Both the position numbers and the translations under genes were made by a program. A stretch of 64,000 nt of DNA from Halocatena marina (lineage in GTDB: Archaea; Halobacteriota; Halobacteria; Halobacteriales; Haloarculaceae): contig NZ_CP109785.1 of assembly GCF_025913575.1 (NCBI RefSeq), positions 2,108,001 through 2,172,000 on the forward strand, read 5' to 3'. Shown here piece after piece: positions 26,555 to 35,399 of the stretch (position 1 is its first letter; each line of letters begins with the position of its first letter). Under the pieces are notes generated by a model. The model did not search any database. It was not told the origin of the DNA and saw nothing but the letters and a program-made list of their open reading frames with translations.

Positions 26555-27788
26555 CGAGGACGTGGTCGTCATCGGTGGCGGGCTTTCGGGAGGAGTAGCT
26601 GCCCTCATGGCGGCACGAACGGGCGCTTCGGTTCGTCTCATCTCGCACAAAGAGAGCACGCTCCGGCACGCGAGCGGACTCATCGATGTGCTCGGATACC
26701 TGCCAGACGGAACGGGACCGATCGTGAACCCGTTCGACGCACTCGATGAACTGCCAAACGAGCACCCGTACAGCGTTGTCGGCGAGACCGCCGTCCGCGA
26801 AGGATTGACCATCTTCGACGAGATTGTCGGCGAAATGTATGCAGGAGGACACACGGATACGAACGCGCTTGTTCCGACACAAGGTGGAACGGTCAAGCCA
26901 ACGGCGCGCTATCCGCAATCGGTGGCCGCCGGTCTTGCGAGTGACGAGCGTGATATGCTTCTCGTCGGATTCGAAGCACTGTCGGACTTCGATGCGCCGC
27001 TCGCCGCCGAACACCTCGCTGCGGCCGGTGTTCCGTTCGAGACACAGGGAGTGACGGTTCAGTTTCCGGAAGATCTCCGTGACGATGCGAGAATCACGCG
27101 CTTTGCGACGGCGCTCGAACGCGACAGCAACACACGAGCGCTCGCTGATGCGGTCGAATCGCATCTCGACGGTGCCGAACGCGTCGGGTTCCCGGCGCTC
27201 TTGAGTAAAGACACAGTGCGTAGCGAACTCGGGACCCGCCTCGGGAAGCCTGTGTTCGAAATCCCCGGTGGTCCGCCGAGCCTCCTCGGACTTGAGTTGG
27301 CCGAGCGGCTCTTCGAGACACTGGATGAAGCCGGCGTCCACATCAGTAGCGGTGTTCCAGTCGTCGGACACGAGACCGATGGCAACGATGAGCGTGTCAC
27401 AGCAGTGCTCGTCGATCGAAACGGTCAGACACACCCATACCACGCAGAGCAGTTCGTGCTTGCGACCGGTGGTCTCGTCGGGAAAGGAATCGACACGGAT
27501 CGAGATGGTGTGACAGAACCAATCTTCGATTGCTACATTCCTCATTCCGAGGATCGATACGACTGGTTCTCCAACGAAGCGTTCGGTGACCATTCGTTCG
27601 CCCGGTTCGGCATCGTTCCGAGTGAGGGACTACAACCGACCGACGCCAACGGTGAGATCGAGTTTGAGAACGTGCGAGCGGCGGGAAGCGTCGTCGGTGG
27701 AGCGGACATTGCTTCCGAAAAGTCTGGGAGCGGCGTCTCGCTTGCAACCGGACTGATCGCAGGACGAAACGCAGGAGAAGCGATTTGA
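26544..27788 (+). CDS. glpB: anaerobic glycerol-3-phosphate dehydrogenase subunit B
   Basis: A 414-residue flavoprotein subunit. It begins with [21 protein letters not shown] and ends with the second FAD-contacting [33 protein letters not shown] is typical of GlpB. The ATG lies inside the glpA 3' end (11-bp overlap), and glpC follows 1 bp after its stop. This tight packing shows one operon. Confidence 0.95.
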   Translation: MPISEDVVVIGGGLSGGVAALMAARTGASVRLISHKESTLRHASGLIDVLGYLPDGTGPIVNPFDALDELPNEHPYSVVGETAVREGLTIFDEIVGEMYAGGHTDTNALVPTQGGTVKPTARYPQSVAAGLASDERDMLLVGFEALSDFDAPLAAEHLAAAGVPFETQGVTVQFPEDLRDDARITRFATALERDSNTRALADAVESHLDGAERVGFPALLSKDTVRSELGTRLGKPVFEIPGGPPSLLGLELAERLFETLDEAGVHISSGVPVVGHETDGNDERVTAVLVDRNGQTHPYHAEQFVLATGGLVGKGIDTDRDGVTEPIFDCYIPHSEDRYDWFSNEAFGDHSFARFGIVPSEGLQPTDANGEIEFENVRAAGSVVGGADIASEKSGSGVSLATGLIAGRNAGEAI

Positions 27789-27789
27789 C

Positions 27790-29124
27790 ATGAGTGACAC
27801 AGAGGACACCCACGAACACGAATACGAACACGAGTTCGATCAATCAGATTCGTCACCGACAGGACCGACTCCCGTCGAATCTGCGGAAGCGTTCGACGGA
27901 CTGAATGCCGATCTCCGTCCGGGAGCTGACAACTGTTATAAATGCACGTCTTGTGATACATCGTGCCCAGTTGCCGAAGTAGACGACGAGTTCCCCGGTC
28001 CGAAGTTTCAGGGACCAGAACAGTGGCGGCTGAAACGAAAGGAGGACACGGATATCGATGAATCGATTATGTCCTGTTCGAACTGCATGCGCTGTGACGA
28101 CGCCTGTCCATCGAGCGTTCCGCTGAGTCAGATGCACAACACTGCTCGCGGAGAGTACGTCGAAGGGATGGATAAGTTCTCCAGAGAATACATCCGGAAC
28201 CGTATCCTCGCCAATTACGGAACACTCGCGCGCATCGGGAGTCGGGTCCCCCGTTTAACGAACGCCATCATGGGTAACCGCGTGACGAAGTGGTTCAATG
28301 AGCGCTTGCTCGGCATCACGAGCGAACGTGAATTTCCCGAATTCGCACACCAGACGTTCCGCAAGTGGTGGAACGACCGTGGCGGTTCACAGGTCACAAG
28401 CGAGCAAAAGCGGATTGCGTACTTCCACGGCGATTATTCGAATTTCAATACGCCCGAAGTAGCAAAGGCGTTAGTCCGTGTGTTCGAGTCGTTTGGCTAT
28501 GAAATCGCCGTTCCCGAGCAACGCTGTTCCGGAACGCCGATGTTCGCAAACGGAATGCTCGCGGATGCCCGACGGGCCGCGAAGTTTAATGTCGAAACGC
28601 TGTCTGCGTTGGTCGAAGATGGGTACGACATCATCTGTTCGTGTACCTCCTGCTCGATGGCACTGAGACAGGAGTATCCCGAGCTGTTCGATTTCGAAGG
28701 CACTGGGGAGGTCGCTGCACACACCTACGAGGCGGTCGAATACCTCCGCCTCCACGAGGACCTCGAAGGAGAGCTCCACGACAGCGATAGTGAGATCGAC
28801 CATCCAGCGCTCGCCTACCACGCACCCTGTCACGCCAGAAATCAAGGTCTTCACCGACAGGCACTCGAACTGTTCCGAACACTCGATGGCGTCGATATCG
28901 AGGACGTGGGCGACTCCTGTTCTGGCATCTCGGGAACGTACGGCTGGAAATCAGAGAAATACGACTACTCGATGGAGATCGGCGAGGAGATGTTCGAAGA
29001 GATGAAAGACGCAGAGGGGACCACGGGAATGACCGAGTGTCCGACCTGTGCGATGCAGATGAAACACGGAACGGGATACGAAATTAACCATCCGCTCGAA
29101 GTGATCGAAGCAGCACTCACTTAG
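27790..29124 (+). CDS. glpC: anaerobic glycerol-3-phosphate dehydrogenase subunit C
   Basis: A 444-residue iron-sulfur subunit. It opens with a His/Glu-rich tail (residues 3-20). Two [4Fe-4S] ferredoxin motifs follow: CYKCTSCDTSCP and CSNCMRCDDACP. Two CCG-type cysteine-rich domains come after, marked by EQRCSGTP, CTSCSMALRQEYPELF, HAPCHARNQG, DSCSGISGTYGWK and TECPTCAMQMKHG. It relays electrons from GlpAB to the membrane quinone pool, which would be the menaquinone made by the men genes of this window. Confidence 0.95.
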   Translation: MSDTEDTHEHEYEHEFDQSDSSPTGPTPVESAEAFDGLNADLRPGADNCYKCTSCDTSCPVAEVDDEFPGPKFQGPEQWRLKRKEDTDIDESIMSCSNCMRCDDACPSSVPLSQMHNTARGEYVEGMDKFSREYIRNRILANYGTLARIGSRVPRLTNAIMGNRVTKWFNERLLGITSEREFPEFAHQTFRKWWNDRGGSQVTSEQKRIAYFHGDYSNFNTPEVAKALVRVFESFGYEIAVPEQRCSGTPMFANGMLADARRAAKFNVETLSALVEDGYDIICSCTSCSMALRQEYPELFDFEGTGEVAAHTYEAVEYLRLHEDLEGELHDSDSEIDHPALAYHAPCHARNQGLHRQALELFRTLDGVDIEDVGDSCSGISGTYGWKSEKYDYSMEIGEEMFEEMKDAEGTTGMTECPTCAMQMKHGTGYEINHPLEVIEAALT

Positions 29125-29163
29125 CGCGGGATCGGAGCACCGCAGTAATTAGTCGACGCGAGG

Positions 29164-29169
29164 GTTTTA
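29164..29169 (+). promoter_or_regulatory. TATA box for the FilR1-type regulator
   Basis: TTTTAT about 27 nt before ATG 29193, with no ribosome-binding site, suggesting a leaderless transcript separate from glpABC. Confidence 0.45.
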
Positions 29170-29192
29170 TCGCTCGTCGAAGTAGAGACGCT

Positions 29193-29987
29193 ATGCCATC
29201 GCGCGAACCTGCGCAATTTCTGGCCGATTCTCCCGACAGGGCCGTGCTTCTCGCCCATCTTCACGAGAACCCCGGCCAACCGAGCACCGTCGCAGCAGCA
29301 CTCTCGATGTCACACCGAAGCGTACAGCGTAATCTCTCTCGGCTTACGACACGCGGCTGGGTCGAAAAATGCGACGGCATCTATCAGCTCACCACGACAG
29401 GCACGCTCATCGCAGAAGAGCACACAACCTATCTCGATTCTCTCTCGCGTATCGAAGCGTTCGATGACTTCTTCAACTGTCTTCCCGACCACGAACTCGC
29501 GCCAGATCCACGACTGTTAGAGAGTGCGACGCTTGTCACCGCTCGACCCGAGAATCCACAGGCTCCGGTGCACCACTATGTCAAGAGTGTTCGGTCCCTC
29601 GAAACGGAAACGATTCGGATGCTATCGCCCGTGCTGAGCCGACTGTTTCACGACGCCCACGCGACGCTCGCAAAGCGTGGGACCCACACAGAACTCGTGT
29701 TATCGACAACGATGGTCGAACAGGCGCGAGAATTGAATCCGATGGAATTCGATTTAATCGTGGGACTCGGAGTTCTCGACCTCTATCGCCACCCGGAACC
29801 GATTCCGATTGGTCTCACCCTCGGTGAACAACGCGTGCTCGTTGGTGCCTACGACGAACACGGACAGATGCGATCCTGCATCGACTCGTCTAAAAACGCG
29901 TTGTTCGCTTGGGCAGTGGAGCTATTCGAACGCTATCAAAACAACGCAACACCCGTCACACCGACTCGAAAACCCCCGTTCACGTGA
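29193..29987 (+). CDS. winged-helix regulator with FilR1-type sensor domain
   Basis: A 264-residue regulator. Residues 10-75 hold a winged helix (STVAAALSMSHRSVQRNLSRL). Residues about 110-255 resemble the FilR1 (DUF1724) domain of archaeal regulators, with a central LSPVLSRLFHDAH, a variable sensor pocket and an ending SSKNALFAWAVELFERY. It follows glpC by 68 bp but appears to have its own promoter. Control of glp is plausible from position only. Confidence 0.85.
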   Translation: MPSREPAQFLADSPDRAVLLAHLHENPGQPSTVAAALSMSHRSVQRNLSRLTTRGWVEKCDGIYQLTTTGTLIAEEHTTYLDSLSRIEAFDDFFNCLPDHELAPDPRLLESATLVTARPENPQAPVHHYVKSVRSLETETIRMLSPVLSRLFHDAHATLAKRGTHTELVLSTTMVEQARELNPMEFDLIVGLGVLDLYRHPEPIPIGLTLGEQRVLVGAYDEHGQMRSCIDSSKNALFAWAVELFERYQNNATPVTPTRKPPFT

Positions 29988-30200
29988 CCAATATGTAGAA
30001 TTGATTATAACGGTGAATATTCAATCGATTCGTTATTGTATCGCCTGAGATATGCGCTGTGACTCCGGTGTTCCATTTTGAATAGTCAATTGAGTGGATA
30101 ACATCAGTTAAGAATCAGTGTATTCGTAGCGATAGCCGTGAACACAGAGTAATGAAGTCAGCTACGGTTGTCTAAATGCTAGATCCAAAGAGTATCACCA

Positions 30201-30393
30201 GACTTATCAATGATTGTGTCAAAATAAATCATGGTCTTCTTGGAATGCGTCGGAGACCACTTGCCGTGTGTTCAGGCACACGGCCTTTAACCGATGCGTT
30301 CAAGCAAATGTCTGATATTTTGTGTGAGATGTGGTCTCCAATCGCTATTAGGATGCGTACCGCTTAATCATTTATTTTGTTTACTAAACCCGT
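30201..30393 (+). ncRNA. structured element, copy B (candidate non-coding RNA)
   Basis: Diverged copy of 17101-17283. The outer stem pairs 30252-30260 with 30331-30339 (GGAGACCAC with GTGGTCTCC). Relative to copy A, positions 8 and 9 change from G-C and A-T to A-T and C-G, so pairing is kept by double changes. The inner hairpin pairs 30263-30270 with 30277-30284 (GCCGTGTG with CACACGGC). A GGTCTTC at 30233-30239, matching GGTCCTC at 17133-17139, could pair with the 5' arm of the outer stem instead, giving two alternative folds. Confidence 0.55.
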
Positions 30394-30443
30394 ATGTAGT
30401 GAAAAATAGTTTCAACCATTTTATTCACAAAAACTATTGGAAT

Positions 30444-30536
30444 CTGTGGGCACAAAATTTGAATAAGGAACAATGACTCCGCATGAACTATGCTACTCGT
30501 TGATAGTGCCCACAGTATTCAACATTATAGTTCATG
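30444..30536. repeat. two interleaved 10-bp inverted repeats
   Basis: CTGTGGGCAC (30444-30453) is the perfect complement of GTGCCCACAG (30506-30515). CATGAACTAT (30482-30491) is the perfect complement of ATAGTTCATG (30527-30536). The two pairs cross, which is pseudoknot topology if transcribed. A 7-bp pair TTGAATA/TATTCAA (30459-30465 with 30516-30522) is also present. Confidence 0.5.
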
Positions 30537-30849
30537 AGATTAAAAGCATTGTGATACACCCAACAATTGATCTGAGAAAACACGATATGTGTCATAACGT
30601 CCACTCGTCTCTCCCTTGGAATAACTGTCGGACTCACTAATCAGCGACAATACTGAATACAGACAGTCGGTTGTAAAGACTCTCGTAAGTCACTCAGTCC
30701 ATGTCTTAGTACCCGGAGAACCCGTGTCGATCACGGAGAGAATTACTCGGGGGCAGGAGGAAATCTACGACAACACCTGTCGCATACGCCACCGGCAGTC
30801 GGTCACGCGCGGAGATAACGTAACGTAGATGACGGGAATAGCAACAGTC

Positions 30850-31743
30850 ATGAATGTTATTGTTGTCGGTGGCACTGGCTTCATCGGACGACCGCTTACA
30901 CACGAATTGATTGATCGTGGCCATAGTGTGACAGTTCTCTCGCGCTCGCCTTCGCCTGTTCCCGACGGCGTTAGATCGGTATCGGGAGACGTGAGAAACG
31001 CCGAATCAATTTCGGATGCATTCGAGGGAATGGAAGCAGTCATCAATCTCGTGGCGCTCTCTCCGCTATTCGAGCCATCAGGGAACGTTACTCACAAAGC
31101 AGTTCATCTCGACGGAACTCGGAATATCGTGGAAGCAGCCAAAGCGAACGGTGTCGAGAAAATTGTCCAAATGAGCGCTCTCGGGGCCGATCCCGACGGG
31201 GCAACGGCGTATATCCGGGCGAAGGGACAAGCCGAAGCCGTTGTCACCGAGTCGCCGATCGATCAGGTCATTGTTCGTCCGTCGGTCGTGTTCGGCGAAG
31301 GAGGAGAGTTTGTCTCGTTTACGAAGGCGTTGACGACCCCCTACATCACGGGATTGCCTGGCGGCGGTGGGACACGATTTCAGCCGATCTGGGTTGGTGA
31401 TCTCGTTCCGATGCTCGCTGCTGTGACCGAAGATGGGACGTACGTTGGAAAGACACTCGAACTCGGTGGTCCAGAGACTTTGACACTCACTGAGATTACA
31501 CGATTCGTCTACCGCACAGATGGGAAACGTGTCGTTGTCCTTCCAATTCCGATGCTGTTCGCTCGGATCGGCCTAACGATCGCTAGCGTGATCCCCGGAG
31601 TGCCAATGGGACCAGATCAGTACCGGTCACTGAAGTTCGATAACACCGTCAGTGACAATGACGTGACAGCGTTCGGTGAAACGGCCGACAACCTCCGGAC
31701 ACTGACCGATTACCTCGAACACGACTCACAGCGCCCATCGTGA
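30850..31743 (+). CDS. NAD(P)-binding atypical SDR (NDUFA9-like)
   Basis: A 297-residue Rossmann protein of the atypical short-chain dehydrogenase type related to complex I subunit NDUFA9. N-terminal nucleotide motif GGTGFIGRP, then SGDVRN and VEKIVQMSALGA. The typical catalytic YxxxK is replaced by a YIRAKGQAE segment. The substrate domain ends with HDSQRPS. ATG 30850 is chosen because it places the GxxGxxG motif at residues 7-13. Substrate unknown. Confidence 0.88.
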   Translation: MNVIVVGGTGFIGRPLTHELIDRGHSVTVLSRSPSPVPDGVRSVSGDVRNAESISDAFEGMEAVINLVALSPLFEPSGNVTHKAVHLDGTRNIVEAAKANGVEKIVQMSALGADPDGATAYIRAKGQAEAVVTESPIDQVIVRPSVVFGEGGEFVSFTKALTTPYITGLPGGGGTRFQPIWVGDLVPMLAAVTEDGTYVGKTLELGGPETLTLTEITRFVYRTDGKRVVVLPIPMLFARIGLTIASVIPGVPMGPDQYRSLKFDNTVSDNDVTAFGETADNLRTLTDYLEHDSQRPS

Positions 31744-31826
31744 CAACTGTGTCCTCCAGAATTATCAGATATGTTTTATTAAGGGACGCTATTCGATCGA
31801 CTGCAGCGTCAAACGCCAGGAGCCAC

Positions 31827-31834
31827 ATATATAC
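31827..31834 (+). promoter_or_regulatory. TATA box for the cupin gene
   Basis: ATATATAC lies 23-30 nt before ATG 31857, consistent with leaderless transcription and with choosing the internal ATG as start. Confidence 0.6.
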
Positions 31835-31856
31835 ACCTGCTCTCGGACAGTTCCGT

Positions 31857-32171
31857 ATGGTACTCAATCGGTATGACCCGCCAAAGCCCGCATCTGGAGA
31901 GATCGAATCAGACGAACTGGCTGTCACGGACGACGCACTCGTCAAAGTCTTCGCACTCGGTCCGGGCGCGGAGCTCTCGGCGCACGAACACAGCGCTTCG
32001 ACGAACGTCTTTCACGTCCTCGAAGGCACAGTGACAGTGATACAAGACGACACCGAAGAAACCGTCCACGCACCCGGTGTCATCCTCCACGAACGTGGGG
32101 TTGCTCATGGGGCACGCAATGACACAGACTCGGTTGCTGTCCTGACCGCAAGCCTCTGTCCGATGCCATAG
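31857..32171 (+). CDS. small cupin-domain protein
   Basis: A 104-residue single-domain cupin. The metal-binding first motif reads LSAHEHSASTNVFHVLEG and the second HAPGVILHERGVAHGARN. It would form a small beta-barrel with His/Glu metal ligands. The start at ATG 31857 is set by the TATA box; the upstream in-frame part covers the promoter. Substrate unknown. Confidence 0.85.
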   Translation: MVLNRYDPPKPASGEIESDELAVTDDALVKVFALGPGAELSAHEHSASTNVFHVLEGTVTVIQDDTEETVHAPGVILHERGVAHGARNDTDSVAVLTASLCPMP

Positions 32172-32207
32172 AACGACTATCGTTTGCCTCCACTTCTCAC
32201 GGAGTGC

Positions 32208-32915
32208 TCACTGTTCGTCCATCAGATGCTGGAGAATCGGAATCTCGTCGATCCGCTCCTCGGACAGATTCGTCCATCGGAGACCGGACGGCTTTTCACG
32301 CCTCTCGTCTCGAACAGTTTGCTGTGGCGTAACGACCAGATCGATCGGGACGTCGTGTGGTGCTTCAGGGACCTCATCATCGATGAGCTGGATCTCGTGG
32401 ACTGTGGTCGCGGTCGTGGTTTCATCATCAACCAGCCCGCACTCACGGAGAATAGCGAACTCTAGATCACTGTAGCCTTCCCCTTTTCCGATCCGTCCGC
32501 CGCTCTCGGTGATTGCGACACTCCCGCTCACAATGAGATCGATCGTCTCCATCGCTTCGGGAGTGACCTGCTCGCCAACCTCGAAGGAGCCGTTGATCGT
32601 CGTCGCGTGATCGTAATCATCGATTGAATCTGGGTCAAGCCGGAGGAAGCACGCCTCGTCTCGAAGTCGGGGAACAGCCATGTAAACGGTTTTGCCTGCT
32701 GCTAACGCGCGCTTTCGCACGGGTCGCTGTGGCGAATCTGGATTCGATTTGATCGTACTCGCTTCCTGCCACGCTGTGTTCTGCGCTAGTCGCTCTGCGG
32801 CGTCCGCCGCACCGTCGAAGTTGGGGATTCTTCCGTGAGGAGGAAACGGAAACCGGGCCGTACCGGACTCATCGAGTTTATCCCAAATGCGCTCGCGGAG
32901 TGCTTGTTTGTCCAT
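32208..32915 (-). CDS. 5-formyltetrahydrofolate cyclo-ligase family protein
   Basis: A 235-residue protein of the 5-FTHF cyclo-ligase family, which converts 5-formyl- to 5,10-methenyl-tetrahydrofolate using ATP. N-terminal RERIWDKLDESG and the C-terminal loop RIGKGEGYSDLEFAILRE (family G-x-G-x-G-Y-x-D) are clear. It is longer than the bacterial enzyme by a short insertion. It is convergent with the cupin gene. ATG 32915 begins MDKQALRERI as in homologues. Confidence 0.9.
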   Translation of the reverse strand: MDKQALRERIWDKLDESGTARFPFPPHGRIPNFDGAADAAERLAQNTAWQEASTIKSNPDSPQRPVRKRALAAGKTVYMAVPRLRDEACFLRLDPDSIDDYDHATTINGSFEVGEQVTPEAMETIDLIVSGSVAITESGGRIGKGEGYSDLEFAILRECGLVDDETTTATTVHEIQLIDDEVPEAPHDVPIDLVVTPQQTVRDERREKPSGLRWTNLSEERIDEIPILQHLMDEQ

Positions 32916-32991
32916 ACAAGATCGAAGACAGCCACGCACAAATGATACCCTTCTTGCCCCTCTGTAAACATGTCAAAAATAAAATCAAGTT

Positions 32992-34404
32992 TCAGTACGG
33001 AAGGACGAGCAGGACGATCGTCAGGAAGGGAATGAGCAAGAGCAACATTGCGACAGCGTAGCCGAACATTTCGCGGGCTTTGAGGCCAGTGATTGCCAGC
33101 AGGGGAATCGCCCAGAACGGGTTGAGCAGATTGGTGTGTGCATCACCAACAGCGTACGCGATGGTTGCTTGACCTACTGGGATGCCGAGTTCTTGGGCGG
33201 CTTGGATGACAGATGGCCCGAGGACGATCCACTCGCCGCCGCCAGAAGGAACGAACAGGTTGACGATGGAGCCAGTCACCCACGCGATGACGGGGAACGT
33301 CTCCGGGGTTGATACGGACAGTAAGGTCTCTGCCAGCCTCGTCGAAAGTCCAGAGGCGTTCATCATTCCCTGAATGCCCGCGAAAAACGGGAACAGCAAG
33401 ATGATTCCTGCGGCGGCTGTAGCCGCCTCGCCGAACCGTGCTCGGTAGACTGCTGGCTGTGTGTAGATTGCTAATCCGATGAATAGGAAGCCGAAATTGA
33501 CAACGTTCAGGTTGAGAGCATCCAACCCTTGCGTTGCGAACAGATACGCCACGTAGATGACGCCCGTGAGCCCGATGACGCCACCAAGAATGCGGCTGTT
33601 GTCGATGCGCTCAGCTGGTGTCTGGGCGTCTGAATCGACGTCTTCATCGGAGGTATCATCTTCCTCATCAAGTTCCTCTGCAGAGAGATAGTCCCGAATC
33701 GAGCGTGATCGCTGGGGTGCTGGTGAGAGGAAAAACAGCATGACAGCAGCGTAAACGATCGAGAGACTCGTTAGAATGAGCGCGTACGGGTTGAAGATGG
33801 TCTGCGTTGTGCTGACGATCGAGTCGATGACACCGAGTTCGATGAATTCGTTACCCTCTGTGGCGAGTAACAGCGGTGCCGATCCCGAGAGACCCCAATG
33901 CCACGTCAGTCCAAGCCCCATATAGCCGGCAACACACAACAGCGGATAGTGAACGTCAATATCGTTCTCCACGGCAGTTTCACCCATCTCGCGGGCGAAG
34001 ATCGCACCGAGAATGAGACTGAAGCCCCAGTGGATCCACGCGATTGCCATCGAGAAGACACCGACCATAACAACCGCCTGACGACCGGTTGAGGGGACCT
34101 GTGTCAACCGCTTAATTCCATCGTTCACTCGCGGATGGTAGGCAATGACAAAGCCTGTCATCAGAATGAGTACCATTTGCATGGCGAATTCCAGAAACGC
34201 CCAGAAGCCGTCGAACCAGTACGAAACCATATCACCGACGCCAGCTCCTTCAACGACAATGCCCGCGAAGAACACCACGTAGCTCAGAATAATCGCGAAC
34301 AGGAACGGACTCGGCATCCACTGTTCGACGACATCTGCTAGACGGTGGCCCGCCCGCTCGAATACGTTCCCACCTGATCGTGAGTTTGTGGTCTGTGATG
34401 ACAT
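32992..34404 (-). CDS. AtoE-type short-chain fatty acid transporter
   Basis: A 470-residue membrane protein of the AtoE family (short-chain fatty acid uptake). Around 11 hydrophobic helices are visible. Family segments are WMPSPFLFAIILSY, WIHWGFSLILGAIFARE, LGLTWHWGLSGSAPLL, PSGGGEWIVLGPSV and GDAHTNLLNPFWAIPLL. An acidic cytoplasmic loop (SAEELDEEDDTSDEDVDSD) lies near the middle. The 60-residue upstream extension is rejected because MSSQTTNSRSG at 34404 gives the normal N-terminus. Confidence 0.9.
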   Translation of the reverse strand: MSSQTTNSRSGGNVFERAGHRLADVVEQWMPSPFLFAIILSYVVFFAGIVVEGAGVGDMVSYWFDGFWAFLEFAMQMVLILMTGFVIAYHPRVNDGIKRLTQVPSTGRQAVVMVGVFSMAIAWIHWGFSLILGAIFAREMGETAVENDIDVHYPLLCVAGYMGLGLTWHWGLSGSAPLLLATEGNEFIELGVIDSIVSTTQTIFNPYALILTSLSIVYAAVMLFFLSPAPQRSRSIRDYLSAEELDEEDDTSDEDVDSDAQTPAERIDNSRILGGVIGLTGVIYVAYLFATQGLDALNLNVVNFGFLFIGLAIYTQPAVYRARFGEAATAAAGIILLFPFFAGIQGMMNASGLSTRLAETLLSVSTPETFPVIAWVTGSIVNLFVPSGGGEWIVLGPSVIQAAQELGIPVGQATIAYAVGDAHTNLLNPFWAIPLLAITGLKAREMFGYAVAMLLLLIPFLTIVLLVLPY

Positions 34405-34683
34405 ATCCAACGTGACAACTGCCGATACGTACTTAAGTGTAGGGATATGGATAGCAGAGGCCGTGCACGACGCGTCGGCAGTAGCAGCGATCTCGTGGCA
34501 GTCAGCGGCAACTACGTCCGCAACACTCTCTCTGATCGTGGAGGCAACGAGATCTATCCGTTCGCTGAGGTGCACGACGGACACTACGATCTCGAACAGT
34601 GAAACGGGGCGTACTGGCGTCTGAAAACGGTGAAACAGAGCTTATGAGGTAAAACAGTTCTGTCAGTACTGTTCGGGAACAGC

Positions 34684-35250
34684 TCAGTGCTCTGGCTGGC
34701 GCTGTGCCAATCCGACGAGATGCGGAAGTTCGTGCACAATGATATCCTCGGTTCCAAGCCGTACGGCGTTCTCGCTTCCTGGAAGGCAGAACACGGGAAC
34801 GTCGTCAACGAGGCCTGCGGTGGCGCGCGTTCCGACAACCCGGGATCCGATTTCTTCGTACGAGAGGGTCCGGAACAGTTCCCCGAAACCAGGAAGCTCC
34901 TTCGAGAACAACGACGAGACAGCCTCAATGGTCACATCGTCTGGCGTAACACCAGTGCCACCCGTTGTGATGATGGCGCCAATTCGTGGATCGTCAGTGT
35001 ACTCATCGATGAGCGACTCGATCGCGCTGTGCTCGTCAGTAACGAGATCCCGCACGACAATACGATGATCGGCTGCTCGAAGGATCGCTTCAATCGTGTC
35101 GCCAGCGGGATCGTCGTCAACCGTCCGTGAAGATGAAATTGTCAGTACTGCCATACCGGGACTGCTAACGTCGTGGTCATGGTGGCCATGGTCGTGGTCA
35201 TGGTGGTCGTCGTGAGCGTGATGATCATGATGGTCGTGTGAGTCGTCCAT
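34684..35250 (-). CDS. MoaB/MogA-type molybdopterin protein with His-rich N-terminus
   Basis: A 188-residue molybdopterin adenylyltransferase-like protein. Motifs: AVLTISSSRT, IGAIITTGGTGVTPDDVT (the GGTG loop), SYEEIG and VFCLPGSENAV. By family it adenylates molybdopterin before metal insertion. Residues 4-26 are almost only His and Asp (HDHHDHHAHDDHHDHDHGHH), a tail resembling metal-storage tails of nickel and zinc chaperones. The sulfite-oxidase-like enzyme of the window is one possible client. ATG 35250. Confidence 0.9.
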   Translation of the reverse strand: MDDSHDHHDHHAHDDHHDHDHGHHDHDVSSPGMAVLTISSSRTVDDDPAGDTIEAILRAADHRIVVRDLVTDEHSAIESLIDEYTDDPRIGAIITTGGTGVTPDDVTIEAVSSLFSKELPGFGELFRTLSYEEIGSRVVGTRATAGLVDDVPVFCLPGSENAVRLGTEDIIVHELPHLVGLAQRQPEH

Positions 35251-35369
35251 ACGTGTCGTTCGATCGTCTCCGTGAAAGTCGTTGGCTGTGGAGCGCCGAT
35301 GGCCGCACGTCCGAACGTTTAGAGACCTCAATTCAAGTGGATATGAACGAGAATTCCTGCGATCAACAG

Positions 35370-35375
35370 TATTTT
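35370..35375 (+). promoter_or_regulatory. TATA-like element for the alcohol dehydrogenase gene
   Basis: TATTTT centred 27 nt before ATG 35400, supporting that start over the upstream in-frame codons. Confidence 0.45.
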
Positions 35376-35399
35376 GCTCGTAGCCATCCTTCGACGTGT

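Larger units (their letters stand above)
29988..30849. other. 860-bp gap with structured element copy B and interleaved inverted repeats
   Basis: No gene. It contains the second copy of the structured element (30201-30393) and, 50 bp further, two crossing 10-bp inverted repeats (30444-30536). The remainder is AT-rich; 30700-30828 is the upstream region of the epimerase-like gene. Confidence 0.55.

Noticed and set aside
26487..27593. Long minus-strand ORF (368 codons) inside glpB
   Set aside because: Antisense shadow of a recognised gene; the product is Arg/Cys/His-rich with no family motifs.
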